Below are positions 6,556 through 17,600 of a DNA stretch of 40,651 bases, in pieces. The notes beneath the pieces are model-generated. The model was not told the DNA's origin. It did not search any database and worked only from the letters and a program-made list of their open reading frames with translations. The translations under genes were made by a program, and so were the position numbers. Position 1 is the stretch's first letter. Each line of letters starts with the position of its first letter. This DNA comes from an uncultured Bacteroidales bacterium. Lineage in GTDB: Bacteria; Bacteroidota; Bacteroidia; Bacteroidales; FEN-979. The stretch covers positions 1 through 40,651 of the forward strand of contig CAIYUC010000202.1 in assembly GCA_903929315.1 (NCBI GenBank), given 5' to 3'.

Positions 6556-9069
6556 TTAAAATTCATCAAACTCACTGCTGAATGCAATGAGCATGCGGTA
6601 AGTGATGCTTTTGTAAACTTTGAATTGACTTGTTCCTTCAATCTGCTCTTCCAACTTCAGGTAAACATCCTGGCCGTTTTGGTTTGATGCTTTGGCTGTA
6701 AATAGAAAACTTTGTCTTTTTTCTCTGGCCAATGCATCGGTATCGGTACTGTTAAACAGCAAGGTTATTACATCGGATATTAGTTGCCCGGCACCTGTAT
6801 AAAATCCTGCCTTAATCTGACGGGGCTGAATTTTATCGGCTATGGGCTGTTTCTGGTAAAAACTTACTGCAAAGGTATTACTCGTTATGTTGGAAGAACC
6901 ACTAATAATATCAATATCCACCTGTTCAATATCACTTTTACGGGCCTTGTTTATTTCGAGTACCGGAATAACGATTTCCTGCAAACTTGAGCCACCATGG
7001 ACGAAACGACTCCCTGCGCCTTGAATTCGGATGCGATTGATTGATTTTGGAATAAGCACTTCTGTATCATCTGAAAAACCCAAGGCTTCTCCTTTCCATT
7101 TTTGGACTGATTTGTTAGCCGTTAAATCCTTTCCCAGAACAAACCGTCTGCTGGTCTTGTAAAGCTTCCCGGTTGGCGTAAAATCAGTAAAGTCTGATTC
7201 ATCTAACCTGTTATGCTGATATAGATATCCATGATCGGCAGTAATGATCATATTGTACCCGTTCATGTTATTGATGTGTTTGAGGATTCTAAGAAGGTAT
7301 TCAAATTCGGTTTTGGTTGCTTCAAAAACTTTGCCCTCAGAAGTTTTATCATCACCGATTATATCAATCTGATTACTGTATATGTAAATGATATTATATG
7401 GTTTAATGAATTCCCGACCCTCTGTGTTTGATTTCATTTTCAGGAAATCTTCTGCCCCAATGGCAATACTGCCAGGGTAACTTTTTTGCAACACTTTAGT
7501 GCGATTGGGTGTCCCCTGCGTGCTTATTCCATCAGCATATACTACATCGGATTGATCTTCAAAGGATAACAAGGAATGAGGCAACAAAGAGGCCATCCCC
7601 AACTGTGTATAAGAGGGTAATGAACCCAAAACGGCATTCAAGGTTGCAGTGTACCTATCCTCCTGTAAAATGAGTTCCCTTAATTCTGTTGCGGATTCGT
7701 AACGTAAAGCATCGGAGATGATAACGAAGACACGGTTTTCCTTTTTAAAGTACGGAGCAACCCATTGCTGATAAAATTGCTTCTGACTGATGGTTTTCTC
7801 AATATTCCAGGTTTTCATTCCGTCAATAGTTGCTTGCCAATTATCTCCCAGCTTGAGCAAAAAGGAATTACCATAGGCCTTCTCAATTTGCAAGGTGAGA
7901 TCTTTCAGTATATTTTGATGCTCTGCCTGTTCGCTTGCAAAGATGTACTTTCTGTAAAGACGGTCTATTTTAAACCATTGTTTTTCATACTTCTCAAATC
8001 CATCCTTTGGAGTTTGAATGGTCAGATTGACTTTCCTGATTTCATCCAATAACGAGGAAGCATGGCTTAGCGCTTCATAAATTTGAGCAAACCCAGCGAA
8101 GAAAAATTTTACTCTTCTTTTCTCAATCCATTCCTGCAAAATATAATTGGAAGAGGTATTGCTAACAATATGTTCCCTTATGCCAATGATGATTTTTTTA
8201 TCAATGATTGCGTAGGTATCCGCATCCAATAATTGTTCTGTATTCAGGCTTTGAATTGCTGTTTCAATGCCCATGTCTTTTTCCAATTGACCACTCCAGT
8301 CATTAAAAACCTGCCTGGCCCTGGTGTTTTCTTTCCAGCGGTTTACAAAGAGGTAGGCTTCCTTATTGAGCGTGGGTTTTCCGAAAGGAATACTGCGTTC
8401 AAAATTATCCTGAACCAGTTGCACTAAAAAATCTTTGATTGCCGGGAATGAAGATTTGTATTTGTACCTCTTTTCTATTGTTTCCCATAAAAAGGTACTC
8501 AACCCGAATTTTTCGATGGCTTTGTATTTATCCTGCTTGTTTTTCAAAGCTTCTGCAAACAAAGCATACAACACTTTCTCCCATTCCGGCTCAGACGAAC
8601 AAATGACAGAAAGCATTTTCAACCGGATCTTGGTTTCCATGTCTTCCGGCTCAAGTAATGCTTTTAGATCGTTGATGCGCTTTTCATTGGCAAAGAACTC
8701 TTCGTGTTGCTGTATTAATGCTTTAAATTCCTGAGGCAGTTCAAGGTCTTGCAAATACAATGATGAAGCTTCTGTGTGAAACTCATAGTTGGATAAAAGC
8801 AAATCGAGCAACCAGTTTTCAGTGTCCTCTGGTTTTGCATTTGGCTGATAGATTAAAAAACGCTGTGTTGGGTGTTCAACAAGTAATTTATGCTTGAGTG
8901 TAAACTCATTGTTTTCAATTACGACTTTATCTACTTCCGGTATCTGAAGGCTTTGAAACAGGCCGGTCATTTCAGTTTTATCGTCATACCAAAATATGAG
9001 CCTGTACTGCCGGAACAATTTCTCCAAAGCGGCTTGTACTTTTGTATTTATTGTAAAAAGGTCTTGCAT
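6556..9069 (-). CDS. pglZ: BREX type 1 alkaline-phosphatase-superfamily protein PglZ
   Basis: The start IFWYDDKTEM (25-34) and the 837-aa length match the type-A PglZ of type 1 BREX. The phosphatase-superfamily core begins at about residue 445, with a metal-ligand strand VFVIISDALRYE (D453), the SLPSYTQLGMASLLP segment (483-497) and the second ligand motif IITADHGY (D612, H613). The first 440 residues are helical and are likely to contact BrxB or PglX. PglZ is required for both methylation and restriction in BREX. Translation begins 13 bases after the AlbA_2-domain gene stops, so the two are probably coupled on one transcript. No missing core residue was seen. Confidence 0.96.
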   Translation of the reverse strand: MQDLFTINTKVQAALEKLFRQYRLIFWYDDKTEMTGLFQSLQIPEVDKVVIENNEFTLKHKLLVEHPTQRFLIYQPNAKPEDTENWLLDLLLSNYEFHTEASSLYLQDLELPQEFKALIQQHEEFFANEKRINDLKALLEPEDMETKIRLKMLSVICSSEPEWEKVLYALFAEALKNKQDKYKAIEKFGLSTFLWETIEKRYKYKSSFPAIKDFLVQLVQDNFERSIPFGKPTLNKEAYLFVNRWKENTRARQVFNDWSGQLEKDMGIETAIQSLNTEQLLDADTYAIIDKKIIIGIREHIVSNTSSNYILQEWIEKRRVKFFFAGFAQIYEALSHASSLLDEIRKVNLTIQTPKDGFEKYEKQWFKIDRLYRKYIFASEQAEHQNILKDLTLQIEKAYGNSFLLKLGDNWQATIDGMKTWNIEKTISQKQFYQQWVAPYFKKENRVFVIISDALRYESATELRELILQEDRYTATLNAVLGSLPSYTQLGMASLLPHSLLSFEDQSDVVYADGISTQGTPNRTKVLQKSYPGSIAIGAEDFLKMKSNTEGREFIKPYNIIYIYSNQIDIIGDDKTSEGKVFEATKTEFEYLLRILKHINNMNGYNMIITADHGYLYQHNRLDESDFTDFTPTGKLYKTSRRFVLGKDLTANKSVQKWKGEALGFSDDTEVLIPKSINRIRIQGAGSRFVHGGSSLQEIVIPVLEINKARKSDIEQVDIDIISGSSNITSNTFAVSFYQKQPIADKIQPRQIKAGFYTGAGQLISDVITLLFNSTDTDALAREKRQSFLFTAKASNQNGQDVYLKLEEQIEGTSQFKVYKSITYRMLIAFSSEFDEF

Positions 9070-9082
9070 TATTTGTTGGGTA

Positions 9083-10501
9083 TTAGTTTTTTGGTATTAC
9101 CTGCCAATGTCCGCCCTTATCAGGTCCAATGCGTTTAATCTTTCCATTTTGTTTTAGCCAGGCAATACTTTTTGCTATTGCACTTCTACTCAATCCCAAG
9201 GTCTCGGCAATTTCGGCAGTAGTGATTTCATTTTGCTCCATTATCAGCTCGAGAATTTTCTGTGTAGTTTTCTGTGTAGTTTTCTGTGTAGTTTTCTGTG
9301 TAGTTTTCTGTGTAGTTTTCTGTGTAGTTTTCTGTGTAGTTTTCTGTGTAGCTTTTGGAGGACGACGAAGTATAATGGAAAACATACCTTCCTTCTGAAA
9401 ATCAGGTTCGGGAAGTCCAGCCTCTTTCATCAGATCCTTAATACGACCGATGCCGGAACCGATCTGCTCAACCAAATGCATCCGGGCAAAAAGGCCAAAA
9501 ATGAGCGGATTTCTTGAATGGCTTCGCTTTCCAAATTCCGATTCAGGAATGGCGCTTACCAATCCACCTGGATTGCTGATTTCAACCCGGTCATCGTATA
9601 GCTCAATAGCGATCACTGCTCCTTTATCGTAATAGTCACGATGCGATAAGGAGTTGATTATTGCTTCCTTTAAAACTGTTTCAGGAATTTCCCAGATTTC
9701 TTTCCTGGGTCCGGCGCCCTGGCCTTCAATGTCGTACCGAACACTTAATTTACTCCTTAGCCATTGCATGGCTTTGGTGAATTGTAAATAAAGAGGACCA
9801 CCAAAGGGTTGATCATCTGCAATAAAACGTTTGTCAACCCCCTGAAAGGCTATACAACGGACAATTGCCTTCTCGATAAACTGCTGAGGTTCTTTACCAA
9901 AGAATAAAACAGACCCGTTTTTAAACTGATGCTCGTCGTTATACAATTTCAGGTTGGTGAAAATTTGTTCATTTGGCATGATGGTACTCAAATGGGCTTC
10001 GGCTCTGAAATGCGAAAGGATATCAAAGTCCACATCGGATGAAGGAATAAATCCGATACAAGGCGCTTCATCAAAATAAATCTTTTCAGCCTGCTGAAAG
10101 AAATCCCGCATCTGTTCGGCAGTAGTCAATTTTTGCGTATTCGGACCGATACGGACATAAATAGCACCCGACAATACATACGGCTTTTTCAGCCCTGAAG
10201 GCACTTCAATTACGCCTACTGTTTTATCATCTACCCTGACCATTTCTACAGAACAATGTAATGCCGGTGTAATTTCGCCAATACTGTTCTGAATTGCAGA
10301 GCGTTTGGCATTGTCTATCTCAACTCCCTTTATTTCGTTGGCATCATTAACTCCAATCACCAAAACACCACCGGCAGCATTGGCAAAAGCGCAAATTTCC
10401 TCCGACAGTTCCTTTACCTTGGATGGAACCGAAACTTTAAACTCTGCATTGTAGCCCTCACCACTGGCAACCAATAGCTTTATATCTTCAGCAGTTATCA
10501 T
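9083..10501 (-). CDS. AlbA_2 / HATPase / winged-helix regulator embedded in the BREX operon
   Basis: Residues about 12-135 are an AlbA_2 domain (GYNAEFKVSVPSKVKEL, AFANAAGGVLVIGVND). Residues about 270-380 are a GHKL-type ATPase domain (N-box LKEAIINSLSHRDY with N283, then ISNPGGL and GSGIGRI at 348-354). Residues 384-415 are a TTQK repeat tract, and 417-470 form a winged helix-turn-helix (ITTAEIAETLGLSRSAIAKS). Proteins of this layout are usually annotated as ATP-binding transcriptional regulators. The start ATG overlaps the pglX stop (ATGA at 10498-10501), so it is translationally coupled with pglX. A natural inference is that it controls BREX expression or senses nucleic acid or nucleotide state; the target is unknown. 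Confidence 0.92.
   Translation of the reverse strand: MITAEDIKLLVASGEGYNAEFKVSVPSKVKELSEEICAFANAAGGVLVIGVNDANEIKGVEIDNAKRSAIQNSIGEITPALHCSVEMVRVDDKTVGVIEVPSGLKKPYVLSGAIYVRIGPNTQKLTTAEQMRDFFQQAEKIYFDEAPCIGFIPSSDVDFDILSHFRAEAHLSTIMPNEQIFTNLKLYNDEHQFKNGSVLFFGKEPQQFIEKAIVRCIAFQGVDKRFIADDQPFGGPLYLQFTKAMQWLRSKLSVRYDIEGQGAGPRKEIWEIPETVLKEAIINSLSHRDYYDKGAVIAIELYDDRVEISNPGGLVSAIPESEFGKRSHSRNPLIFGLFARMHLVEQIGSGIGRIKDLMKEAGLPEPDFQKEGMFSIILRRPPKATQKTTQKTTQKTTQKTTQKTTQKTTQKTTQKILELIMEQNEITTAEIAETLGLSRSAIAKSIAWLKQNGKIKRIGPDKGGHWQVIPKN
9257..9352 (-). repeat. 12-bp tandem repeat (8 units) encoding ATQK(TTQK)x7
   Basis: Eight consecutive copies of a 12-base unit (plus strand TTTCTGTGTAGT, last unit ending in AGC) lie inside the AlbA_2-family gene. 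Seven are identical and encode TTQK on the minus strand; one encodes ATQK. The tract links the ATPase domain to the winged helix. The unit is a multiple of three, so copy-number change alters linker length without shifting the frame. Confidence 0.97.
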
Positions 10502-13500
10502 TCATCTTCTTTTTCTAATCCTTTAATGGATACTAATACCTCTTTAAACTTCTGGTAGTTTACTTTCACGCCATCATCCAAATCAATACTGATCTTTTGG
10601 GTGGCAATAGTAAACAATGCTTTTTCATATTGACGACAGTCCCTGAGCATTAATTCCAGCTTGTCTATCTCGTTGAGGGCTGCGTTTTTTTCACGGGCAG
10701 AAATGTCTTCCCGCAAGCTGAACATAGTTTGGTTTTTTTTGGAAGATTCCAGTTTGCTGATAAAGACCTGCAAATAATCATTCAGCAATTTATTGCACAA
10801 ATCAGACTGGTACCGGTGCATGTATATTAGCGCTTTAAAATGACCTTTGGGACTACTGAACATCCAGTAGATAGGCCGCTTTTTGTATCTTTTAACATGG
10901 TCGTTGTAAAAGTCTTTGACAAAGTACTTTCTTATATCTTTGCTAATTGCATCTTCAATGTATCTGAGGTTCTCTTCAAAATGTTCCTCACCAAAAGCTG
11001 TTTTTAAGAACACCCTGAACCTCCCAACGATATCATCGGTAAACCATTCATTATCCAAAACGGGGATAATGTTGTCTTCATCAGGCATGAAACTTGGATT
11101 GGGCACTTGCTTGAGAAAATCCTGTAAGGTTTCTCCCTTGTTGGCTAAGATAAGGCCTTGTTTATTGAAACTGTAACGACCAAATAAGCAGCCTATTGAA
11201 TAACTAATAAGTTGAAGTAAAACAATGTACAAGTCAACCTTTATTTCATCTTTTTCAATAGTTAACTCAGTTTGTAAAATGGTTAATTTATCAAAAGGTA
11301 CCTCCGGATTTAATTCGGCGTTTAACTTATAGAGGTTAATAAACCTTTTGTTGAGCTCGATTTCAGAATGTTTTAATGAAATTAATTGATCAGTACAGTA
11401 TTTTGCGAACAACTCAAATGCACCCTTACAAATTTTCTGTTTAAAATTAATTAGAGGGTTTCCCTGAAAATCCCATGAAATTTCTCTAGAATCCCAATCA
11501 TCTTTGCTTATTATTAAGCATTTTTTTACAAGATCATCTATTTCTCTTTTTAAACTAAGAGTAATATCAGTCTCATTAAAAGGAAGCTTTTTTATAGGCC
11601 CGGCATTATAATCTAAAGTTGGGGATGTAACACCAAGTAAATAATTTACTAATGATGAATTCATAAATCCTAAGATCGTATACGTCAATTCAGATTTTTC
11701 AGGTTTCAAGAAAAGTTTAGAACCTTTGGCATCAAATAAAAAACCATGAGTAGTGTATCTGATTGAAAACGTACTGCTACTTAAAGCTGACCAAGTTAAG
11801 CCTTCTTTAAAATAATAGCTCATTGCTGTTATTGTGCGGGTGGGAGTTTTGTATAACTCTGTAGCTAATTGAATAATCTCCTCACCATCTTTTTCCCAAT
11901 TAATTATATAATAATTATTGCCATACCATTTTCTCACACTCCCGCCTTTATCATATGGGAACCATTTTAATTTACTCTCCTTGGCTTCAGTTCTATTCTT
12001 TTTATTAAACCCGATTTTTGAAAATGATATTTCGTGCCAAATTCGTATAAATCTATCGTTATCACTAGTTTTCATGCCTTGCCTGGGATCGGCAATAACT
12101 TCTAGACTATTAGATTTTTTGTAAATGTCCCTTACAGTATTGGTTACCCAATATGATATAGGAGATCCCTCTATTTTACCAAAGTCCTTTTGGTTTGCTA
12201 TAAAGCGATAATTGACATTTGGATCATGTATTGCCTCTAAGGTTTTTATTGGCTGATTCCAGTGTCCCCTAAACTCAGATAGCTTAATATAATCACCATC
12301 CGCATCTATTATTTTATTCCGTAATGTAAAGGTACATATAGGAACAACAGCGGGTTCAAAAGCATTATATTCTAATTGAATGAGATTGTTTATTGTAGCA
12401 TTATTGATAACATGTTTGCGCATTTTTTCATAAAACTTATTAAACATCCACACGAAAGGACATATAAAACCAATTAATCCATTATGATTTGTAAGTTCAA
12501 TACATTTGATCATGAATGCAGCGAATAAATCAGATTTACAAAAAGGATAATTATCCTCTAAGAATTGCTTAATTGAACCCTCCATTCTGTCAGAGGAAAT
12601 ATAAGGTGGATTAGTGACCACACAATCATAGCGTTGGCCAAGAAAAGTATAAAGTTGTTTCAGTTTGCGCTGTCTATCGGCAAATACTGAACCTTCATCC
12701 ACTTTAATCAAATTGATTTCATTCGGTTCAACATTCACCAAAGAACCCAATTCTTTACAATTATTGAGCTTAGCATCACCTTCAAAATCTTCATAATAAG
12801 CAATGTTAGGTTTGATGTTCTTTCTCAGGAATCGGCTGTTTTTTCTTTTACCTTTCATAATTAGCACAAAAGAGGCGATTTGAACAGCCCTTTCGTCTAT
12901 ATCCACACCAAACAGATTATGTTTGATAATCAATTCAGGTATCTCAGTTGGTTGATAACCTTGTTCTTCATACATTAGGTAGAAAACATCAAAGGCATAA
13001 GAAAGAATATGAGCAGAACCTACACATGGTTCAAAGAATTTAATTTCTTCGAGTTTCTTTTTGGGGCGAGGTTGTAATTGTTTTTCATAAGCTGGCTTGA
13101 TGTAATACTCAAGTTGACTAAGTATGGCTGTTGAAGGATTAATTTCTGACCACAATTGTCCCAATGTATTGTCAACCATGTATCTCACGATCCATTTTGG
13201 TGTAAACAACTGCGAGGCTGGTGCTAACTCGTGTTTCTTATAAACGCTTTTAGACTTTATTAATCTTTCATTTTCATCAGAGATATAAAATTGATAAAGC
13301 CATCCTAATATTTCTTCTTGCTGGCAATCTTCATCACTCATGCCTTTTTGAATATCAGCCACAATGCTGTATTCACTAAGCAGATCATCGGGGAGCAGCA
13401 ACTCGGTATAATCGCTGATGCGTTCAAACATAAAGGGCATGGCACTATACCATTGGTTGCATGAGGCTACCAATAGCATTTTATATGCTTCGGTGTGGGT

Positions 13501-13893
13501 ATCGATAGCGGCTGTTTTTCCGTCTAATAAATCACTCAGTCGTGGTCGATCGAGATGCAATTCTGGTTCTATATTGCCACCTAAAGCATTATGTAAAATT
13601 TCGGGATTCGTCATACCCGGCAGTGGCGTAACCACTTTGGGTGTCATATAACCATTTGCATCCATAAAACGAAATGCAATCAAGCGGTTAAACCAGGTGT
13701 ATGCCACCATTTCAATCACTTGCTCTTTGCCTGCATTCTGTTCCTTGTTTTTGAGATTTGAAAGCTCTGTTGCATAAGTATCAATAAAGCTTTGACTTTT
13801 GTTGGCAAGCACAAATTCCAGTTTCCGGCCAACCTGGTCAAGCAATTTAATTCGGGCATCTTTGGCGAAGCGTTTGAGCTGGTTGGTATTCAT
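10498..13893 (-). CDS. pglX: BREX type 1 adenine-specific DNA methyltransferase PglX
   Basis: The N-terminus MNTNQLKRFAKDARIKLLDQ is typical of BREX PglX. The N6-adenine methyltransferase core has motif I FFEPCVGSAHIL (287-297), the acidic FGVDIDERA motif (328-336) and the catalytic NPPY at 428-431. The C-terminal half is long and variable, consistent with a target-recognition region followed by helices. The enzyme marks host DNA at the BREX site and is also needed for restriction. I chose ATG 13893 (1131 aa) over an in-frame TTG two codons upstream; it lies 6 bases after the stop of the 248-aa gene. The gene overlaps the AlbA_2-domain gene by 4 bases at its 3' end. It looks intact. Confidence 0.96.
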   Translation of the reverse strand: MNTNQLKRFAKDARIKLLDQVGRKLEFVLANKSQSFIDTYATELSNLKNKEQNAGKEQVIEMVAYTWFNRLIAFRFMDANGYMTPKVVTPLPGMTNPEILHNALGGNIEPELHLDRPRLSDLLDGKTAAIDTHTEAYKMLLVASCNQWYSAMPFMFERISDYTELLLPDDLLSEYSIVADIQKGMSDEDCQQEEILGWLYQFYISDENERLIKSKSVYKKHELAPASQLFTPKWIVRYMVDNTLGQLWSEINPSTAILSQLEYYIKPAYEKQLQPRPKKKLEEIKFFEPCVGSAHILSYAFDVFYLMYEEQGYQPTEIPELIIKHNLFGVDIDERAVQIASFVLIMKGKRKNSRFLRKNIKPNIAYYEDFEGDAKLNNCKELGSLVNVEPNEINLIKVDEGSVFADRQRKLKQLYTFLGQRYDCVVTNPPYISSDRMEGSIKQFLEDNYPFCKSDLFAAFMIKCIELTNHNGLIGFICPFVWMFNKFYEKMRKHVINNATINNLIQLEYNAFEPAVVPICTFTLRNKIIDADGDYIKLSEFRGHWNQPIKTLEAIHDPNVNYRFIANQKDFGKIEGSPISYWVTNTVRDIYKKSNSLEVIADPRQGMKTSDNDRFIRIWHEISFSKIGFNKKNRTEAKESKLKWFPYDKGGSVRKWYGNNYYIINWEKDGEEIIQLATELYKTPTRTITAMSYYFKEGLTWSALSSSTFSIRYTTHGFLFDAKGSKLFLKPEKSELTYTILGFMNSSLVNYLLGVTSPTLDYNAGPIKKLPFNETDITLSLKREIDDLVKKCLIISKDDWDSREISWDFQGNPLINFKQKICKGAFELFAKYCTDQLISLKHSEIELNKRFINLYKLNAELNPEVPFDKLTILQTELTIEKDEIKVDLYIVLLQLISYSIGCLFGRYSFNKQGLILANKGETLQDFLKQVPNPSFMPDEDNIIPVLDNEWFTDDIVGRFRVFLKTAFGEEHFEENLRYIEDAISKDIRKYFVKDFYNDHVKRYKKRPIYWMFSSPKGHFKALIYMHRYQSDLCNKLLNDYLQVFISKLESSKKNQTMFSLREDISAREKNAALNEIDKLELMLRDCRQYEKALFTIATQKISIDLDDGVKVNYQKFKEVLVSIKGLEKEDE

Positions 13894-13899
13894 AGTCAA

Positions 13900-14646
13900 T
13901 TAGTCTGCAAGATTTAAAAGTTTTTTGGTCATCGCCAGGATCATTGGAATTTCAGCATTTTGAGTCTGTAGAGATACGGCTAATTTATAGGCGTTAATTT
14001 CTTCAGATAGAAGAGGTTTAAATCGTTCAAGTTCATCCTTGATGAAATCTACGCCGAGATTATTTTTAAGATAAAAGTCCTTATTAGAATAATAATATTC
14101 TTCAGCAGCAGCTTCTGCACAGTCATTCGATGCAAGAATTATTATATGGCTTGAATAAGTGCTAAGAAGTAAATTGTAATCCAGACCTTTTTTCTCAGCT
14201 TCAGTCTTTGAAAACTTTTGACTTAATGATTCCATGATTAATTCCCGCATCTTGTTTTCAAAGCAATCTGGATCACAGTTTAAAACAGTAAGCACATTCA
14301 TGTATAGCTCGTCATCAGACAAACCTTCCTCTAAACCACTGAGATACGTAATGTAAGCATCAATTTCAACTGCAAACTCAACAGAAACCTCTTTTAATTT
14401 ATTCTTTTTAGTATCAGGAATTGAACGATATCTTTCTTGTTCCTTAAGTGCAATTTTCAATGCTTTATCTATATCGAATTCTGCTTTTGCAATGGCAATT
14501 ACATCTTTGAGAATTGCAGAAATATGATCTTCTTTATTGGGGAGCATTTTATCATCAACGACTTTTATATATAACTTTTGCAAAAACAATTTCTGAACTT
14601 TTTGTTCGACTGGTTTTGGATTGTCGGTGGCTAAGTGTATGATCAT
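13900..14646 (-). CDS. Hypothetical 248-aa protein between brxC and pglX
   Basis: I recognise no family. The protein is soluble, strongly charged and apparently all-helical, with no signal peptide or membrane helix. Features visible by eye are an EFDIDKALKIALKEQERYRS helix and a Cys pair in LNCDPDCFENKM near the middle. It starts at ATG 14646, 11 bases after the brxC stop, and ends 6 bases before the pglX start, so it is a fixed member of this operon. It is not one of the six type 1 BREX core proteins. A role in bridging BrxC and PglX, or in regulating methylation, is possible but comes from position only. Confidence 0.75.
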   Translation of the reverse strand: MIIHLATDNPKPVEQKVQKLFLQKLYIKVVDDKMLPNKEDHISAILKDVIAIAKAEFDIDKALKIALKEQERYRSIPDTKKNKLKEVSVEFAVEIDAYITYLSGLEEGLSDDELYMNVLTVLNCDPDCFENKMRELIMESLSQKFSKTEAEKKGLDYNLLLSTYSSHIIILASNDCAEAAAEEYYYSNKDFYLKNNLGVDFIKDELERFKPLLSEEINAYKLAVSLQTQNAEIPMILAMTKKLLNLAD

Positions 14647-14657
14647 TTTTTACGATT

Positions 14658-17600
14658 TTATAATGAGATGCGTTTGTCTTCGTCAATAATTTTTAAGTAC
14701 TGCTCTTTCAATGCAGCCAAATAATCTTCCACATCTTGCCTGGTTTCCAGTGCAGGTTTCGTGAAGTTAATTTTAACACTGTCCTTCATTACAAAAACCA
14801 CTTTGGGTTTTGGTGGCTCCGGACTTCCCGGTTCAACAGGTTTTGGGGGATTGGCCAATCGCATCATCAATTCCAACTGTCTTTGATACAGATCAGTTGT
14901 TGTATTGTTTGCCTTGGTCCGTATGTTCCCAATAAATCTTTCCTGTTCAATTTCTTTGATGATTTTTTCAAAAGGAGCGGTGATCTCCTCTTGTTGTTTG
15001 TTTTTAAGTTTTTTAAATTCAGCAAAAGATTTAAGTTTGGACATGCTTTGAAGAATGGCTTCTGTGGCACTTACCCGTTCAACTTTTTGTTGTGCGGAAA
15101 CCTCTTTTTGAATCGATTCCAATGCTGCCTTTGCCTCTTGCATTAATGTGCCTTTATAAGGGGCAGAGCTTTCAGCTACGGCACTTAATGTTGTGAGACT
15201 GTCATTGCCGATGTAATCGAAATTAGCATTGTTACTTTCCAGATAGAACAACACATTTTCAAAAATAGAACGCTGAGCGCCGTTCATAAACTTTTTTACT
15301 ACTTCTAATATGTTTTCTTTGTCGTCCAGCAGCATATCCTGGTATTGGTCCAATGCATTGAAAAAATAAGGATGCTCTTTCTCAGCGATTAATTTCAAAC
15401 GTCCAAGTGGTTCACCCAACACTTCCAGAAATTTAAAGTGGCTTCGAAGGATATACATCTCAGAAAAATCCTTTACCTCTTTTTCCAACCTTTGTTTGAA
15501 TAACCGGGAAATCTCTTTTGGCTCATTGCCAAGATTAGGTTCATTGAAATATTCCTGGTAAAAATTCTTCAGTTTCTGAATCTGTGTATTTTGTATTTCC
15601 TCTTCCAGTTCTATGATTGTGTTGGCATATTGGTTGTTCTTTTGCAACGCTTCTAGTACCCCTCTGTCTTCCAAATTATTACCGTCCTGTTTTAAACTGA
15701 TTTTATTCCGCTTGTACAGTTTGGCAATAATGCACAGAACAGCTGTTTGATACCAGCCATAAGGCCTTGCGTAAAAGCTATCAACCAGACTTTTTATAGT
15801 CGTCCTTTCGTGGCCTGTCTTATTGCGTTGAATACGATTAAGTATTTCAATCTCTACTTCGTGCAGGGTATCTTTAAACAATACGTCATCCTGGCTTTGA
15901 ATTATTTTTTGCAGGTTAGCCTCGGTAAAATCAACTGTAAGCATTTTGAGGTTGGTATATATCGTTTTGATGAGTTGCTGAACGCCCTGGATTATTTTTG
16001 TCTTAGGGTCTTTGCTTCCAATATCAGTCAAATCAGATCCATTCAGCAGCATCCTGGCATCGCCAATGCTTTCTCTCAATTGATTCAAAACGGCTCGTTT
16101 CCTGTCCTGGTTTTGTTGTGCCTTTTCAGACAGGATACGCTGTTTTGTCGCATCCAGTGCAGGAGAATTGGTGGTTTGATAATATTTTTCTGTTTTCTTG
16201 ATTAACTTTAACTCATCAATTAGTCTTTTATCCTCCGGTAAATAAACAATTAAATCGTTGGGGCGACCGGCAGACCACATGTTAATATTTGCTGTGGTAA
16301 CTGAGTTGGCATTTAATGGGGTAATGAAATTGACATAGAAATCTTTGTCCCGTCCAATTACATTATCATCCAGTTTCTTCCCAAACTCATAAGGCTGATT
16401 GTTGGTGTCTAATTTGACTTTGGAATCACGGAGGATCTCATCAAAAAGATAGCTGCCCAAAAGTTCACCCGGGGCAGTTTGGTCAATTTCGGTGCTCTTG
16501 ATTTCATTTTCTACATCCTTTTCCTGATTGGTAAGGTATTCATATAAGTCAACGGCTGATCTTTGAATGTAGGTTTGGTTTTCCAATAAATTTAATGCTT
16601 CCTGCACTTGTTTGTGAAATTCTGCAAGGTTAACATCGAATTTGGGTAATAAGAGAATGGCAAGGTTACTAATGCTGGCATGGAACCCTTTTACATACTT
16701 CACAAGGAACAAAGCCTTTAGCACCTCTTTCGCCAGATCAGAATCAATGCATCTATCTGCCTGAAGTATATCACTCTGAATGTTGCTTTGTAAAACATCC
16801 TTAATACCCTCATACATTCTGGCAAATGAAACGATGTTGCTCACATCCTTTTCCGCATATGTTTTTGCTACCTGCTGAAATACGCCAAGCATTGAACGTT
16901 CTCCTACAGATTGCTGGCTTCCAATAAATGCATTGTGATCGGATAAGGCCTTGATAGCGGCCTGAAATAGATCAAACTGGTAAGGGATAAACGGGTAAGT
17001 ATTAACGAAATGCTCTGCATCACGGTAAGTTTGATATTGCCTTGAACTCTCATTAAATTTCAATAGTGTTTTTACATTATTTTGTTCTTTGTTATAAATA
17101 CCGGTAAGCAATTTGTTCGAATCGTCATTTTTAAGCAGTAACCTCTTTTGAATTACTTCGTCGGCATTGGCACTGGTGAGTGGAAGTTTAATGGAAAAGC
17201 GGCCTAAAATACGTGAAAAATCATGCTTTTGTCGGGCATTTAAATCACCGATAGTGGCATTTAAATCGTTCTGAGAAGTAACAATCAGAAAGGATTGACC
17301 TTGAGTTTTAAATGAAAGGGTTTCGGCAATAGTTTGTACACTCAACATCAATCGTACATTTTCTGCAATGAACTGACCTACTTCATCCACACAAAAAACA
17401 AGTCTGAAACCGGGCTGTTTAGATTTGATATACTTTGTTACCAATTCGCCAAAGCCTTCTATATCGAGCTTATAGTTGTTTATCACATTATCAATAAAGC
17501 GATTAGCTTCATCAGTACTGATTGATTTAATCTCTGCGTATATCTCAGCGAGTTCGTTTTGATTTAAGAAAATAGCCTCCCGTCCCTTTTCCCAGCTCTT

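Noticed and set aside
9257-9352. CRISPR array
   Set aside because: The units are contiguous with no spacers and are coding. The 48-base repeats of the S74 genes also lack spacer structure.
9257-9352. On/off phase variation of BREX through the tandem repeat
   Set aside because: The 12-base unit keeps the frame, so unit gain or loss cannot switch the gene off.
9129-9517. Two plus-strand frames with repeated FCVV or CSFL motifs
   Set aside because: They are antisense translations of the 12-base TTQK repeat in the AlbA_2-family gene, which has clear domains on the minus strand.
14736-16205. Plus-strand frames of 136 and 152 codons inside brxC
   Set aside because: They are rich in Phe/Leu/Cys as expected for antisense of Lys/Glu-rich coiled coils, and brxC is intact on the other strand.
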